Both the position numbers and the translations under genes were made by a program. Shown piece by piece: positions 45,594 through 55,132 of a stretch of DNA of 64,000 nt. The notes under the pieces were generated by a model. The model searched no databases and was not told the origin of the DNA. It saw only the letters and a program-made list of their open reading frames with translations. The stretch is from Streptomyces sp. APSN-46.1 (lineage in GTDB: Bacteria; Actinomycetota; Actinomycetes; Streptomycetales; Streptomycetaceae), in NCBI RefSeq assembly GCF_022815725.1, contig NZ_JALGRF010000002.1, positions 930,001 to 994,000 on the forward strand, given 5' to 3'. Each line of letters opens with the position of its first letter. Within the stretch, counting starts at the first letter, position 1.

Positions 45594-45845
45594 GCGTGGA
45601 ATTCCGTCCGTTTGCGCTCGATGTGCGCTGCACTCAACTCGGTCAGTCGCGGTATACCCGCTCAGCGGCAGGGGCACCACCGCCCCGCATTCCGCGTCCG
45701 GCTCGTTACCTCTCGCTCTGCGTTGATCTCCGGTCAAGTTCCGTGTACGGCACGTCATTTACGGATGCTCAGCCGCGCGGCAACGCCGCACGCCACCCAG
45801 CGGAGGACGATCCTACGTTTGAACCCCGGGGGCGCATCAAGGGTC

Positions 45846-46547
45846 TCATGAGGTCATATGCGCCGGGGTGCGGTCCCAGTCCTCGGGTAGAACCGGAACT
45901 TGCCATGCCGGATCAGGCCGCCAGTCCTGCCAACCGTCGGAGAACGGCGGCCCCCAGGCCCGGATCAGGTCCACCGCGGCGCGCCCGGCCTCCCGGACCC
46001 GGGCCGCCTGCTCCCGGTCCATCAGCCCGAGGTGCTGGGCCTGCGCGAACTCGTCCTCGTCCAGCCACTTCCAACTGCGGTCCGGGCTGACGGCGATGTC
46101 CAGGTAGTGGTCCTCGGAGTCCACCCCGTCGGCCCATCGCGTGCGCGGCCGCTCCAGGTTCACGTACCAGTTCTTGAACCGCCAGCCCCGCTCCCAGAAC
46201 AGCCACACCGACCAGGGGTCCCCGGGCCGGGCCAGCTTCAGCACCCCGGTGCCGAACCACCGCGCCCGTACGGTGGTGCGCGGCGCGGTGTAGCGCGTGG
46301 CGAGGGGCTCCGCGTGCAGGGGGGTGCCGTCGACGAGGACGGGTTTGACGCACTCGGTGCCGGGGGCCATCCAGACGGCCAGCAGGTCCGGGGTGTCCTG
46401 GACCACCGTCACCGGGCGGCAGATGTGGACCTGGCCCTTCAGACCGGGCGCGTGATCGCGGTAGCGCCAGAGGATCTGGTCCCCCGGCGCCCAGTGCCCG
46501 CCCCGCGCGTCCGCGCCCTCGCCCCCGCCGCCTCCGGTACCTGTCAT
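45846..46547 (-). CDS. DUF402/FomD-family protein
   Basis: 233 residues. WAPGDQILWRYR, WMAPGTECVKPVL, WFGTGVLKLARPGDPWSVWLFWERGWRFKNWYVNLERPRTRW, DSEDHYLDIAVSPDRSWKWLDEDEFAQA. This is the DUF402 fold, which includes nucleotide-processing enzymes such as FomD and diphosphatases; Asp/Glu metal ligands in DHYLDI and DEDEF are present. Gly-rich first 12 residues. Next to fumC on the same strand with a ~100-bp gap; substrate unknown. Confidence 0.85.
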   Translation of the reverse strand: MTGTGGGGGEGADARGGHWAPGDQILWRYRDHAPGLKGQVHICRPVTVVQDTPDLLAVWMAPGTECVKPVLVDGTPLHAEPLATRYTAPRTTVRARWFGTGVLKLARPGDPWSVWLFWERGWRFKNWYVNLERPRTRWADGVDSEDHYLDIAVSPDRSWKWLDEDEFAQAQHLGLMDREQAARVREAGRAAVDLIRAWGPPFSDGWQDWRPDPAWQVPVLPEDWDRTPAHMTS

Positions 46548-46648
46548 GCGCAGATCTTAGGGCGGGTACCCCTACGCCCGCTGCGGTGCAGGTCACGGAG
46601 GTCTCAAGGGACGGGAAACGACCGGATCCGGCCCCCGGCGGCAGGGGC

Positions 46649-48088
46649 TCAGGGCCGGGTCATGCGCAGGACGTCGAGGGCCTCGTCCAGTTGCTCCAGG
46701 GTCAGGTCGCCGCGCTCGACGTACCCCGACTCCAGCACGACCTCCCTGATCGTCTTCCGCTCGGCGAGGGACTTCTTCGCGACCTTGGCGGCCTCCTCGT
46801 AGCCGATGTAACGGTTCAACGGGGTCACGACGGAGGGCGAGGACTCCGCGTACTCCCTGGCCCGCGCCACATTGGCGGTGATCCCGGCCACGGTGCGGTC
46901 GGCCAGCAGGCGGCTCGCGCTGCCGAGCAGCCGGATCGATTCGAGGAGGTTCCTGGCCATCACCGGGAGCATCACGTTGAGCTCGAAGTTGCCCGCAGCG
47001 CCCGCGACGGCGACCGCGGTGTCGTTCCCCGTCACTTGCGCGGCGACCATGAGCACGGCCTCCGGGACGACCGGATTGACCTTCCCCGGCATGATCGAGG
47101 ACCCCGGCTGGAGGTCGGGGAGATTGATTTCGGCCAATCCTGTCCGCGGGCCCGAGGACATCCAGCGCAGGTCGTTGCAGATCTTGGTGAGCGAGACGGC
47201 GATGGTACGGAGCATCCCCGAGGTCTCGACGAGGGCGTCCCGAGCCCCCTGGGCCTCGAAGTGGTCGCGCGCCTCGGTCAGCGGCAGCCCGGTGGCGGCG
47301 GCCACCTCGGCGATCACGGCGGCGGAGAACCCGGGCGGGGTGTTGATCCCGGTGCCCACGGCGGTCCCGCCGAGCGGCAGTTCCGCGAGCCGCGGCAGGG
47401 CGGCGCGCAGCCGCTCGACCCCGTAGCGCACCTGGGCGGCGTACCCGCCGAACTCCTGGCCCAGGGTGACCGGGGTGGCGTCCATCAGGTGCGTGCGGCC
47501 CGCCTTGACCACGTCGGCGAACTCGGCGGCCTTGAGCTCCAGGGCGGCCGCGAGGTGCTCCAGGGCCGGGATCAGCTCGCCGATGACGGCGGCGGTCGCG
47601 GCGATGTGGAGGGAGGACGGGAACACGTCGTTGGAACTCTGCGAGGCGTTGACGTGGTCGTTGGGGTGCACCTCGCGGCCGAGCCGCTCGGTGGCCAGGG
47701 TGGCGATCACCTCGTTGGTGTTCATGTTGGACGAGGTCCCGGACCCGGTCTGGAACACATCGACCGGGAAGTGCTCGTCCCAGCGGCCCTCGGCGACCTC
47801 GGCCGCGGCGGACCGGATCGCCTCGGCGATGTCCTCGTCCACCACGCCCAGGCGGGCGTTGACCAGGGCCGCGGCGGCCTTGACGCGGGCCAGGGCCTCG
47901 ATGTGGGCGCGCTCCAAACGCTGGCCGGAGACGGGGAAGTTCTCCACCGCGCGCTGGGTCTGGGCCCGCCACTTGGCGTGCGCGGGCACCCGTACCTCAC
48001 CCATCGAGTCGTGCTCGACGCGGTAGCCGTCGGGGGTCTGGTCGGGGCTCTGGTCGGGGGTCTGGTCGCGGGTCTGATCGTCGGTCAT
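46649..48088 (-). CDS. fumC: Class II fumarate hydratase
   Basis: 479 residues. Aspartase/fumarase superfamily enzyme interconverting fumarate and malate in the TCA cycle. Signatures: [53 protein letters not shown] and the family pattern [12 protein letters not shown]. Oxygen-stable and iron-free, unlike the class I enzyme at 57.6 kb. The first ~20 residues are a [13 protein letters not shown] repeat not needed for catalysis. ATG at 48088. Confidence 0.94.
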   Translation of the reverse strand: MTDDQTRDQTPDQSPDQTPDGYRVEHDSMGEVRVPAHAKWRAQTQRAVENFPVSGQRLERAHIEALARVKAAAALVNARLGVVDEDIAEAIRSAAAEVAEGRWDEHFPVDVFQTGSGTSSNMNTNEVIATLATERLGREVHPNDHVNASQSSNDVFPSSLHIAATAAVIGELIPALEHLAAALELKAAEFADVVKAGRTHLMDATPVTLGQEFGGYAAQVRYGVERLRAALPRLAELPLGGTAVGTGINTPPGFSAAVIAEVAAATGLPLTEARDHFEAQGARDALVETSGMLRTIAVSLTKICNDLRWMSSGPRTGLAEINLPDLQPGSSIMPGKVNPVVPEAVLMVAAQVTGNDTAVAVAGAAGNFELNVMLPVMARNLLESIRLLGSASRLLADRTVAGITANVARAREYAESSPSVVTPLNRYIGYEEAAKVAKKSLAERKTIREVVLESGYVERGDLTLEQLDEALDVLRMTRP

Positions 48089-48195
48089 GTTCGTGGCCTC
48101 CTCAAAAAGTTGAGCAATTGTCTTGTTCGAAGTGTTCCCAACTCCCCTACTGACCAGTAAATACCGTGGGTAACACCGATATCGGGGAGGCGTTC

Positions 48196-49731
48196 ATGGC
48201 ACGTGTACGTACGAAACCCACGAAACCCAGGCTCAGATCTACCGTCGCCGCCGTCGCGGCGATCGCGGCCGCCCTCGGGGGCGTCACCGCCATCACCCCC
48301 ATGGCCCAGGCGGCCACCCCCGCCGGGGCCGTGACCCCGCTCTCGCCCGAGCTGGAGGCCATCCGCGCGGCGGAGGCCACCAAGATCTACGGCGACTCGG
48401 CGATCCGCCCGCTGAACGAGCGCAAGACCGGCCTGATCTCGCTCGGCGACAGCGAGATCTCGGGCGAGGGCGTCGGCAACTACGACCCGGCGACGAACAC
48501 CTCCGCCAACCAGTGCCACCGCTCGCCGGACTCGGCGATCCACCGCACCGGCATCCCCGCCGACCTGACCTTCAATGTCGCCTGCTCCGGCGGCTACACC
48601 GGCAACATCAAGATCGGCGGCAGCAAGCAGTACGCCGACGAGCTGGTGCAGAGCGACAGTCTGGCCATCAAGGCCCGCAACACCAAGATCAAGATGGTGC
48701 TGCTGGTCGCCGGAGCCAACGACGACCTCCAGTTCGGCCCCGTCATGACCGACTGCGTGACCCGCTGGGTGCTCAGCCAGGGCACCTGCGAGCCCAAGTA
48801 CAGCCCGGGCTGGCAGGCGCGCGTGGACGGCCTCAAGCCCAAGGTGGAGTCGACCGTCGCGGACCTCAAGACGGTCATGCGCGACGCCGGCTACGCCGAC
48901 TCCGACTACAAGCTCGTGGTGATGGGCTACCCCAGCCCCATCGGCCCCGACTTCTACGACAATCCCAACTTCCCCGGGAAACTCCCGGGAGGCTGCGCCG
49001 GCTACGACTCCGACGCCACCTGGGGCCGTAACTACGCGGTGCCCACCTTCGAGAAGGGCATGCGCGCGGCCGCCCTCGCCTCGGGCGCCACCTACCTCGA
49101 CAATTCGCGGCTCTTCCACGGCCACGAGGTGTGCATGGAGGACACCTGGGCCCGCGGCCTCTACCTGGACCTCGGCGACCACTTCCCCTGGGACGAGAAC
49201 ACCGCCCGCCAGTCCTTCCACCCGAACTACCGGGGCCACGGCGCGTTCGCGTCCTGTCTGACCCAGCTCTACGACTCGGGCCTGCGCGAAGCCTCCTGCG
49301 CCGACCCCGCGAGCACCGGCACCCCGGTACTCCAGGCCGGCGCCTGGGACTCCCTCTACGCGCCGCTGAAGAACGAGGCGACCGGCAACTGCCTCGACTC
49401 CTACGGCGGTTCCAGCGCCAACGAAACCAAGGTGGTCGGCTGGGACTGCCACGGCGGCCGCAACCAGGGCTGGTGGTACGACTCCGCGAAGAAGTCCGTC
49501 CACATCGAACTCACCCACGACCGCTGCCTGGACGCCCCGGGCGCCAACTACGGCGCCGGCACCGGCCTGATCCTCTGGAACTGCCACGGCGGCGCGAACC
49601 AGCAGTTCGTCCGCGACGGCGCCACCCTCCACCCCGCTGCGGCCCCGGGCATGTGCCTGACCGTCGCCGCCGCCCACGAACCGCTGCGCCTGCAGACCTG
49701 CAACGGCTCCGCGAACCAGCGCTTCGTCTAA
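48196..49731 (+). CDS. Secreted SGNH/GDSL esterase with ricin-type lectin domain
   Basis: 511 residues from ATG 48196 (GGGGAGG five bases upstream). Signal peptide to ~PMAQA (residue ~38). SGNH hydrolase domain (~70-370): GDS in LISLGDSEISGEG, Gly block GYTGNIK, Asn block VAGANDDLQFG, and catalytic His in SFHPNYRGHGAF. A C-terminal ~125-residue beta-trefoil follows with repeated Q/N-x-W and CLD motifs (NCLDSYG, NQGWWYD, DRCLDAPG, NQQFV, NQRFV), usually a carbohydrate-binding module. Extracellular lipase or glycan esterase is likely. Confidence 0.9.
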   Translation: MARVRTKPTKPRLRSTVAAVAAIAAALGGVTAITPMAQAATPAGAVTPLSPELEAIRAAEATKIYGDSAIRPLNERKTGLISLGDSEISGEGVGNYDPATNTSANQCHRSPDSAIHRTGIPADLTFNVACSGGYTGNIKIGGSKQYADELVQSDSLAIKARNTKIKMVLLVAGANDDLQFGPVMTDCVTRWVLSQGTCEPKYSPGWQARVDGLKPKVESTVADLKTVMRDAGYADSDYKLVVMGYPSPIGPDFYDNPNFPGKLPGGCAGYDSDATWGRNYAVPTFEKGMRAAALASGATYLDNSRLFHGHEVCMEDTWARGLYLDLGDHFPWDENTARQSFHPNYRGHGAFASCLTQLYDSGLREASCADPASTGTPVLQAGAWDSLYAPLKNEATGNCLDSYGGSSANETKVVGWDCHGGRNQGWWYDSAKKSVHIELTHDRCLDAPGANYGAGTGLILWNCHGGANQQFVRDGATLHPAAAPGMCLTVAAAHEPLRLQTCNGSANQRFV

Positions 49732-49791
49732 CGGCGCACAGCGCGTAAACGGGCACAGCGCCTAACCGCCCCGCTCCACCGACGACCCCCC

Positions 49792-49821
49792 ACACCCGGC
49801 CGGCGCACCCCGGCCGGGTGT
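49792..49821. terminator. Bidirectional terminator between SGNH esterase and GDPD genes
   Basis: 10-bp perfect stem ACACCCGGCC / GGCCGGGTGT with a 10-base loop; the right arm touches the stop of the convergent GDPD gene. Confidence 0.75.
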
Positions 49822-50592
49822 TCACATGTCGAGGAGCAGTTTCCGCACGTCCCGCGGCCGGTTGGTGATGATCGTGTCCACCCCGAGCCGAACGCAGAGC
49901 TCCACGTCCTCGGGCTCGTCCACGGTCCACACCCGCACCGACAGCCCCTTGGCCTTCAGCCGCCCCACCAGCCCCGGAGACTGTCGTACGAGGTCGATCC
50001 CCGGACCCGCGTGCGTGGCGTACGGCGGCCGCGCCGGCCGCAGCCGCCGCTCCATCAGGTAAACGGTGGGCAACCCGGGCGCGAGCCGATGAGTCCGGGT
50101 CAGCGCGTTCCGCGAGAAGCTCATCACCTCGACGCGCCCCGAAGCCCCGTCCGCGAGTCCGTACTCCCGGAGCATCCGCACCAGCTCGACCTCCAGCCGC
50201 CCGCCCGCCCGGCTCGGGTGCTTGGTCTCGACGGCGAGCCCGACGGGCCGGTCCGCGCCCAGCGCCTCCTTGAGCAGCTCCTCGAAGAGCAGCACCCGGG
50301 CCCCGGAGTGCCCGGGCCCCTTCCACGCCCCGAAATCGAGCGCGGCCAGCTCCTCGTACGTCATCTCGGAGACCACCCCCCGCCCGTCGGAGGTCCGCTC
50401 GACCCGCCGGTCGTGCACGCACACGAGCCGCTGGTCGGCGGTGAGCCGCACATCGCACTCCAGCGCGTCGGCCCCGTCGTCGATGGCCTGCCGGTACGCG
50501 GCGAGGGTGTGCTCGGGATGCTCGTGGGAGGCCCCACGATGCGCGACCACGCGGACGGCACGGCCGGTACGGAGGGAGGACATCACAGTCAT
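49822..50592 (-). CDS. Glycerophosphodiester phosphodiesterase family protein
   Basis: 256 residues from ATG 50592 (AAGGATTTCCGT before it). GDPD barrel: VVAHRGASHEHPEHTLAAYRQAIDDGADALECDVRLTADQRLVCVHD gives the catalytic His pair and metal Glu/Asp; later VAVETKHP, SFSRNALTRTH, VRVWTVDEPEDVELCVRLGVDTIITNRP. Hydrolyses glycerophosphodiesters to glycerol-3-phosphate and alcohol. No signal peptide, so intracellular. A fragment nearly identical to its DALECDVRLTAD segment occurs at ~57.0 kb. Confidence 0.92.
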   Translation of the reverse strand: MTVMSSLRTGRAVRVVAHRGASHEHPEHTLAAYRQAIDDGADALECDVRLTADQRLVCVHDRRVERTSDGRGVVSEMTYEELAALDFGAWKGPGHSGARVLLFEELLKEALGADRPVGLAVETKHPSRAGGRLEVELVRMLREYGLADGASGRVEVMSFSRNALTRTHRLAPGLPTVYLMERRLRPARPPYATHAGPGIDLVRQSPGLVGRLKAKGLSVRVWTVDEPEDVELCVRLGVDTIITNRPRDVRKLLLDM

Positions 50593-50681
50593 ACGGAAAT
50601 CCTTGCAAACCGGGGTGAACGGAAAGCTGCCTCCCCGTCTCCCCGACGTTAACCCGACGCCGAGGCCCTCCCGCCCCCGAC

Positions 50682-51242
50682 CTACGGGCTGCCTTCGCTT
50701 GGTCTCCACTCGTGATCAAGTATCGAATAGGTGAGGGAGTCACGCCAAGCTCCTCCTACGTGGACGTGCTCACGGATGCGACCCTCTTCCGTCATCCCCG
50801 CGCGGATCAGAGTCTTGTGGGATGCGGTGTTGAGGGGAGCCCGAGCCGCCCAGACGCGGTGCAGGCCGAGCTGGTCGAAAGCGAGGCCCAGGAGGGCGTG
50901 GACGGTCTCCGTCCCAAGACCTTGCCCCCACGCTTCCGGGCGAAGGGCGAAGCCTATGGTCGCGGCCTTCTGCTGATGCGGGTCGAGGGCCAGCCGGGCG
51001 TAGCCGATCAGCCCCTCCGTCTCCCGGGCCGTGACGGCGAGGCAGTACTCGTCCCTGGGGTTTGCGGCGGCAGACGTCACGGAGCGGGCGATGATGCTCC
51101 CCACCTGCTCCCGCGTGCGCGGCTCGAACGACAGGTGCCGGGTGGCCTCCTCGTTGCCGTACACGGCGTGGACAGCATCGACGTCATCGTGGGTGATCTC
51201 GCGAAGGGCAAGACGTGGTGTCGTGTGGGTGACGGGATACAT
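50682..51242 (-). CDS. GNAT-family acetyltransferase (RimJ-like)
   Basis: 186 residues. Starts MYPVTHTTPRLALREITHDDVDAV; acetyl-CoA loop in FALRPEAWGQGLGTETVHALLGLAFDQLGLHRVWA, then NTASHKTLIRAGMTEEGRIREHVHVGGAWRDSLTYSIL. Belongs to the RimJ/RimL group that acetylates protein N-termini or small amines; substrate not determinable. Ten bases downstream of the XRE-like gene on the same strand, so probably co-transcribed. Confidence 0.87.
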   Translation of the reverse strand: MYPVTHTTPRLALREITHDDVDAVHAVYGNEEATRHLSFEPRTREQVGSIIARSVTSAAANPRDEYCLAVTARETEGLIGYARLALDPHQQKAATIGFALRPEAWGQGLGTETVHALLGLAFDQLGLHRVWAARAPLNTASHKTLIRAGMTEEGRIREHVHVGGAWRDSLTYSILDHEWRPSEGSP

Positions 51243-51252
51243 GCCGCGGACC

Positions 51253-52584
51253 CTATCGGGCCAGTGACGGGGTGGTGGTCGCAGTGAACAGCTCCAGGTG
51301 ACCGCGCAGCTCCCTGGCCCTGGCTGCCGTACGCACGGAACTGTGGGAGAGCGCGGAGTGGACCCGGCGGGCACTGATGACGATGCCCGCGTTGTGCTGA
51401 GACGGCGGCAGTTCGAGAACGGGCTGCACTGCCTCCGAGGCACCCTCCACATCCCCCCGGCCAATACGGACGATGGCGAGATTCGTACAGGCCCCGGCCT
51501 CATCGCCGAAGGCCCACTCGTCCGGCGCCTCGCTCTTCGCGGTCCGGTACGCCCGCACAGCCTCCACCGCGTCCCGCTCCACATCGCCGGTCGCCTCGCC
51601 CAGGAGTACGGCCGCCTCAACGCCGTAGTAGGCCTGCCGTGGGCGGGGGAAGACGAAGATGCCGCCGACCTCGTCAAGGTCGTCGGATTCAGCGGTGTCC
51701 CGGACCTCGGTGGCCTTCCGGACGGCCTCGTGTGCCTTCTGCGCCTCTCCGAGCACGGCGTGAGCGCGTGCCTCCAGGCTGGCGAGCCACACCGTGACGG
51801 TCCCGGCCGGGACGGTGAGTGAGGCGCTGCCCCGGGCCGCGTAGGCGGCGGCGTCGGCGGGGCGCCCGGCCCAGTACGAGATGAGGGATTGCAGACCTCT
51901 GGTCCAGGCACACATCCGTCCGTGGCCGGCCTTGTCGGCGTACACGTAGGCGGCAGGGGCCTGCATCATCGCCGCCCTCGGGTCGGCCAGGTCATGCGAC
52001 GCCTTCGCGAGCATTCCGGCGGACATCGCGGCGTAGAGATGAAGATCGCGGGATTGGGCCGGGGAGGCGCGGTTGGCCTCCAGGACGGGGAAGGTGAGGT
52101 CCTGGACCTCTACGAGGTCACCGAGGATGTCGTGGAGCGGAACTCTGGGGTATGCCCGGGCGATCCGCGCCACCTCCTCATGGATATGGTCCAGGGTCTC
52201 CGATCCGAGTGTCTGGGATTCCGCCATGACCGCGTAGCGCAGAGCTCTGTTGGCCGCCATCGCTGCCTTCCTTCTCATCTCGTCCATGTCGACGCCGGGA
52301 CCGACGTTGTGCTGTGCGTGCGGCACCTCCGTCGAGATGTCGGCGTCAGTCACAGGGGCTGATGCCAGCAGGGCTTCGATCGGATGGTCGAACAGGTGGG
52401 AAAGGACTCTCCGGGCGTCCGGATTGGGCCGGACAGCGCCCGACAGCCACCGCTCGTAGGTGCGCTCGGTGAGCGTCAGCCGCGCCAGGTGCGGGGTTTC
52501 CTCATCCCGAGCCAGGTCCCGTGCCGCGTGCTCGAACCGTGCTTTGAACGTGGGGAACGCCCAGTCGCGTTGATCGATCGACAC
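51253..52584 (-). CDS. XRE-like regulator with TPR-type C-terminal region
   Basis: 443 residues if the GTG at 52584 is used. DQRDWAFPTFKARFEHAARDLARDEETPHLARLTLTERTYERWLSG is a helix-turn-helix-like start. It is followed by a long helical repeat region (AAMSAGMLAKASHDLADPRAAMMQAPAAYVYADKAGHGRM, EARAHAVLGEAQKAHEAV) resembling tetratricopeptide-type ligand domains. An in-frame ATG at 52722 would add 46 residues of WLPLSLP repeats read with rare codons (TCA, AGA, CCT), so the shorter start is preferred. Function as a transcriptional regulator is inferred. Confidence 0.75.
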   Translation of the reverse strand: MSIDQRDWAFPTFKARFEHAARDLARDEETPHLARLTLTERTYERWLSGAVRPNPDARRVLSHLFDHPIEALLASAPVTDADISTEVPHAQHNVGPGVDMDEMRRKAAMAANRALRYAVMAESQTLGSETLDHIHEEVARIARAYPRVPLHDILGDLVEVQDLTFPVLEANRASPAQSRDLHLYAAMSAGMLAKASHDLADPRAAMMQAPAAYVYADKAGHGRMCAWTRGLQSLISYWAGRPADAAAYAARGSASLTVPAGTVTVWLASLEARAHAVLGEAQKAHEAVRKATEVRDTAESDDLDEVGGIFVFPRPRQAYYGVEAAVLLGEATGDVERDAVEAVRAYRTAKSEAPDEWAFGDEAGACTNLAIVRIGRGDVEGASEAVQPVLELPPSQHNAGIVISARRVHSALSHSSVRTAARARELRGHLELFTATTTPSLAR

Positions 52585-52639
52585 CCGTAACGGACCCGTG
52601 GCGGTGGAGATGCCAGGCCGTGCTTCTGACAGGGTGAAT

Positions 52640-52699
52640 GGGAGCCACTCGGGCAGTGAGAGCGGGAGCCACTGCTTCGGCAGCGAGAGTGGGAGCCAC
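52640..52699. repeat. Three direct repeats GGGAGCCAC upstream of the XRE-like gene
   Basis: Copies at 52640-52648, 52664-52672 and 52691-52699, 24 and 27 bases apart, with similar TCGGCAGTGAGAG-like spacers. The spacing is a multiple of three and the minus strand is open (WLPLSLP repeats), so either a repeat-bearing N-terminus or regulatory direct repeats. Confidence 0.65.
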
Positions 52700-52777
52700 C
52701 TAGGTCTGTTCGGGTATGACATGCCGCTTTGGGAGTAATGGGCAGGTTGGTCTGTTTGGCTGTGTCATGCTGCGCTC

Positions 52778-53023
52778 TTGTTGATCACGGTCGTGTCAGG
52801 GGGTCGGGTGTACCGCTCGCGTGAGTGGCTGTACGAGCGGATCCGTCGTGACCGCCGGTCGGACCCGACAGTTTCAGCGAGGGCGTTGGCCAAGACCTTC
52901 ACTGACCCCCGGCTGTGCGCCGCGATCGCCGACCGGCCGACCTTCAAGGGCACGCTGATCCAGACCGGCACCGGCTCCTGCCGACTCAAGGCCACGGAGG
53001 CCGATGCCGCCAGGCGCCCGTGA
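52778..53023 (+). pseudogene. Collapsed IS21 element: IstA start fused to IstB end
   Basis: An 81-codon frame. Its first half, SREWLYERIRRDRRSDPTVSARALAKTF, resembles the N-terminal region of IS21-type transposase IstA. Its second half, DPRLCAAIADRPTFKGTLIQTGTGSCRLKAT, is the C-terminal end of the helper ATPase IstB (usual DPRLCAAIVDRLTFNGTIIETGTDSYRL). Everything between has been lost in frame. Ends four bases inside the phosphatase start. Read as a deletion scar, not a functional gene. Confidence 0.6.
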
Positions 53024-54375
53024 TGGACAGAGAAGAAGAACCCCGGCAGCCGGGCACTCCTGATCTTCGGCGTCGCCTGGATGCCGAACTGGAACCGATC
53101 ATCGAGCAACTTCGGGCGCTGGCCCTGGCCAAGGACCGGCTGCAGGGCCTGCTGGATGCGGTGCTGGCCATCAGCCGGGAGGTGGAACTGCCCGCGGTGC
53201 TGCACCGTATTGTCACCACCGCCATGGACTTGGTCGGCGCCCGCTACGGGGCACTGGGAGTGCTGCACGAGTCCGGCGGATACCTGGCGCAGTTCATTCC
53301 TGTCGGCCTGTCCGAGCAAGAACGCGCTGACCTGGCCGGCATCGACTTCCCTCGCGGTCGAGGTGTCCTCGGGCACCTGATCCGCCATCCACAGCCGCTG
53401 CGGGCAGATGACATCCGCTCTCACCCGTCCTCGTCCGGGTTCCCGCCCGGCCACCCGCGTCTGCGGACCCTCCTCGGGGTCGCCATCAGCGTCCGCGGTG
53501 AGATCTACGGTGACCTCTACCTGTCCGAGCGATACGACGGACAGCCCTTCGACGCCCACGACGAGAACATCGTCGTTGCCCTGGCCGGCGCTGCGGGCCT
53601 CGCCATCGAAAGCGCCCGCTTGCTCGAACAAGTCCGTGCCGGATCTGAGCAGTTCCAGCGGCTTCTGCTGCCGATCCTGCCCGACCTGCGGCCTTTCGAC
53701 ACCGCCGCCATCTACCGGCCCGCTGCCGAGCCCAACCCTCTCGGCGGGGACTGGTACGACGCCATCCGGCTGCCCGACGACGCGGTAGCGGTCGTCATCG
53801 GCGACGTGGTCGGCCACGATCTGCATGCCGCGGCCGCCATGGCCTCCACCCGCAACATGCTGCGCGCTCTGCTCTTCGACCGGCGCACTCCGCCCAGCGC
53901 GGTCCTCGCCCAGCTCGACCGCACCCTGCAGGCCATCACCGACAATCCCGTCACCACCACCAGCCTGGCGCGCGTCGAACCCGACGGGCCGGCCTGGAGG
54001 CTGCACTGGAGCACCGCGGGCCACCTCCCACCGCTGCTCATCACCCCGGACCGGCGAGCGGAATACCTGTTCGCCGAGCCCGGACTACCGCTCGGGGTCG
54101 ACACCGACCATCCCCGCCCCGACCACACTCACCCCCTGCCCCCGGACGCCACCGTGGTCTTCTTCACCGACGGGCTCATCGAACACCCGGACCACCCCAT
54201 CGATCAGAGTCTGAACGAGCTCGCCGAACTCGCCACCGCCCACGCCGCCCTGCCACTGGAGGACTACGTGCAGACGCTGGCCGACCACCACCCCAGCGAC
54301 GGTCACGACGACATCGCCATCCTCGCCCTGCGCACCCCGCACAGCGCCCGCCCTCAAAGCGCCGCGACGGCATAG
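53023..54375 (+). CDS. GAF-PP2C (SpoIIE-type) phosphatase
   Basis: 450 residues from ATG 53023 (a GTG at 53020 is adjacent). GAF domain (~35-200): LLDAVLAISREVELPAVLHRIVTTAMDLVGARYGALGV, FPRGRGVLGHLIRHPQPLRADDI. PP2C domain: [58 protein letters not shown] and DGHDDIAILAL with metal Asps present. Likely dephosphorylates an anti-anti-sigma factor in response to a GAF-sensed signal. Its start overlaps the IS21 scar, so its original promoter and perhaps N-terminus may have been altered. Confidence 0.88.
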   Translation: MDREEEPRQPGTPDLRRRLDAELEPIIEQLRALALAKDRLQGLLDAVLAISREVELPAVLHRIVTTAMDLVGARYGALGVLHESGGYLAQFIPVGLSEQERADLAGIDFPRGRGVLGHLIRHPQPLRADDIRSHPSSSGFPPGHPRLRTLLGVAISVRGEIYGDLYLSERYDGQPFDAHDENIVVALAGAAGLAIESARLLEQVRAGSEQFQRLLLPILPDLRPFDTAAIYRPAAEPNPLGGDWYDAIRLPDDAVAVVIGDVVGHDLHAAAAMASTRNMLRALLFDRRTPPSAVLAQLDRTLQAITDNPVTTTSLARVEPDGPAWRLHWSTAGHLPPLLITPDRRAEYLFAEPGLPLGVDTDHPRPDHTHPLPPDATVVFFTDGLIEHPDHPIDQSLNELAELATAHAALPLEDYVQTLADHHPSDGHDDIAILALRTPHSARPQSAATA

Positions 54376-54392
54376 GCGGGAACGGGCTGACC

Positions 54393-54881
54393 GTGGGGTC
54401 CAGGCTGGCAGGCGCAACGCGAGAACCGGGCCCGCCAAGCAGCGCCTGCGACGCTCCGCGTATCCAGCGGATCTACAGCGGTGCATCCTTGCGCTACCTG
54501 GGACGCGAGGAGATGACCCGGGACGAGGCAGAGCGGTACGTCGCCCAGGCCCACGAGTGGGGCCTCGCCGATCCGGTGGTCCAGTACATCCTCGGCATCG
54601 AGGCCGGACGTCACCTGGTCGGCGTGGTCAAGCTCCGCCGCTGCCCGCCCGGGGAGGGCCACGTTGGGTACGTCCTGCGCGAAGACATCTGGGGCAACGG
54701 GTACGCGACGGAAGCCGTCCGCCGACTCATCACGTTCGCCTTCAGCGCGGCCGGCATGGACCGGCTGACCGCCAAGCACCTTCCGGACAACCCGGCCTCC
54801 GGCCGTGTCCTGGTCAAGTCGGGATTCGAGCGCGTCGGCCCCCAGGGCGGCCACATCCACTACCGGCTTCTGCGCCCATGA
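54393..54881 (+). CDS. GNAT acetyltransferase, probably 5'-truncated
   Basis: 162 codons from GTG 54393. YLGREEMTRDEAERYVAQAHEWGLADPVVQYILG, VGYVLREDIWGNGYATEAVRRLITFAFSAAGMDRLTAKHLPDNPASGRVLVKSGF: a RimJ-like GNAT with acetyl-CoA loop. The usual first strand (RLxLRPxxxxDADAV) is missing; the frame instead begins with an unrelated GSRLAGATREPGPPSSACDAP. Either a short variant or a gene that lost its 5' end beside the phosphatase. 17 bases after the phosphatase stop. Confidence 0.6.
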   Translation: MGSRLAGATREPGPPSSACDAPRIQRIYSGASLRYLGREEMTRDEAERYVAQAHEWGLADPVVQYILGIEAGRHLVGVVKLRRCPPGEGHVGYVLREDIWGNGYATEAVRRLITFAFSAAGMDRLTAKHLPDNPASGRVLVKSGFERVGPQGGHIHYRLLRP

Positions 54882-54909
54882 CCACATGTTCCGTCGACCG
54901 GACAGGCGC

Positions 54910-55107
54910 TCAGACCTTCACGGCGCCCATGAAGCAGCCCCACCCGACGTCGGAGACGAGGAAGGCGGGCCCTTCGGGACGCTTGCTGTCGCGCACTGCC
55001 ACAGATCCCTGGACGTCGGCGACCTCGACGCAGTCACCGCCCGAGGAACCTCCACCGCTGTAGCTGCTCTTACGCCATGAGATGGTGCCGAGTTCGGTGG
55101 CGAGCAT
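54910..55107 (-). CDS. DUF397-domain protein
   Basis: 65 residues: TISWRKSSYSGGGSSGGDCVEVADVQGSVAVRDSKRPEGPAFLVSDVGWGCFMGAV, the complete DUF397 pattern (WRKSSYS, CVEVA, VAVRDSK). Small partner protein of the XRE/DUF5753 regulator encoded just upstream; in Streptomyces such pairs affect development and antibiotic production. ATG 55107, GAGGT seven bases upstream. Confidence 0.9.
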   Translation of the reverse strand: MLATELGTISWRKSSYSGGGSSGGDCVEVADVQGSVAVRDSKRPEGPAFLVSDVGWGCFMGAVKV

Positions 55108-55132
55108 GGTCTGTACCTCAAGTTCCTGTCGT

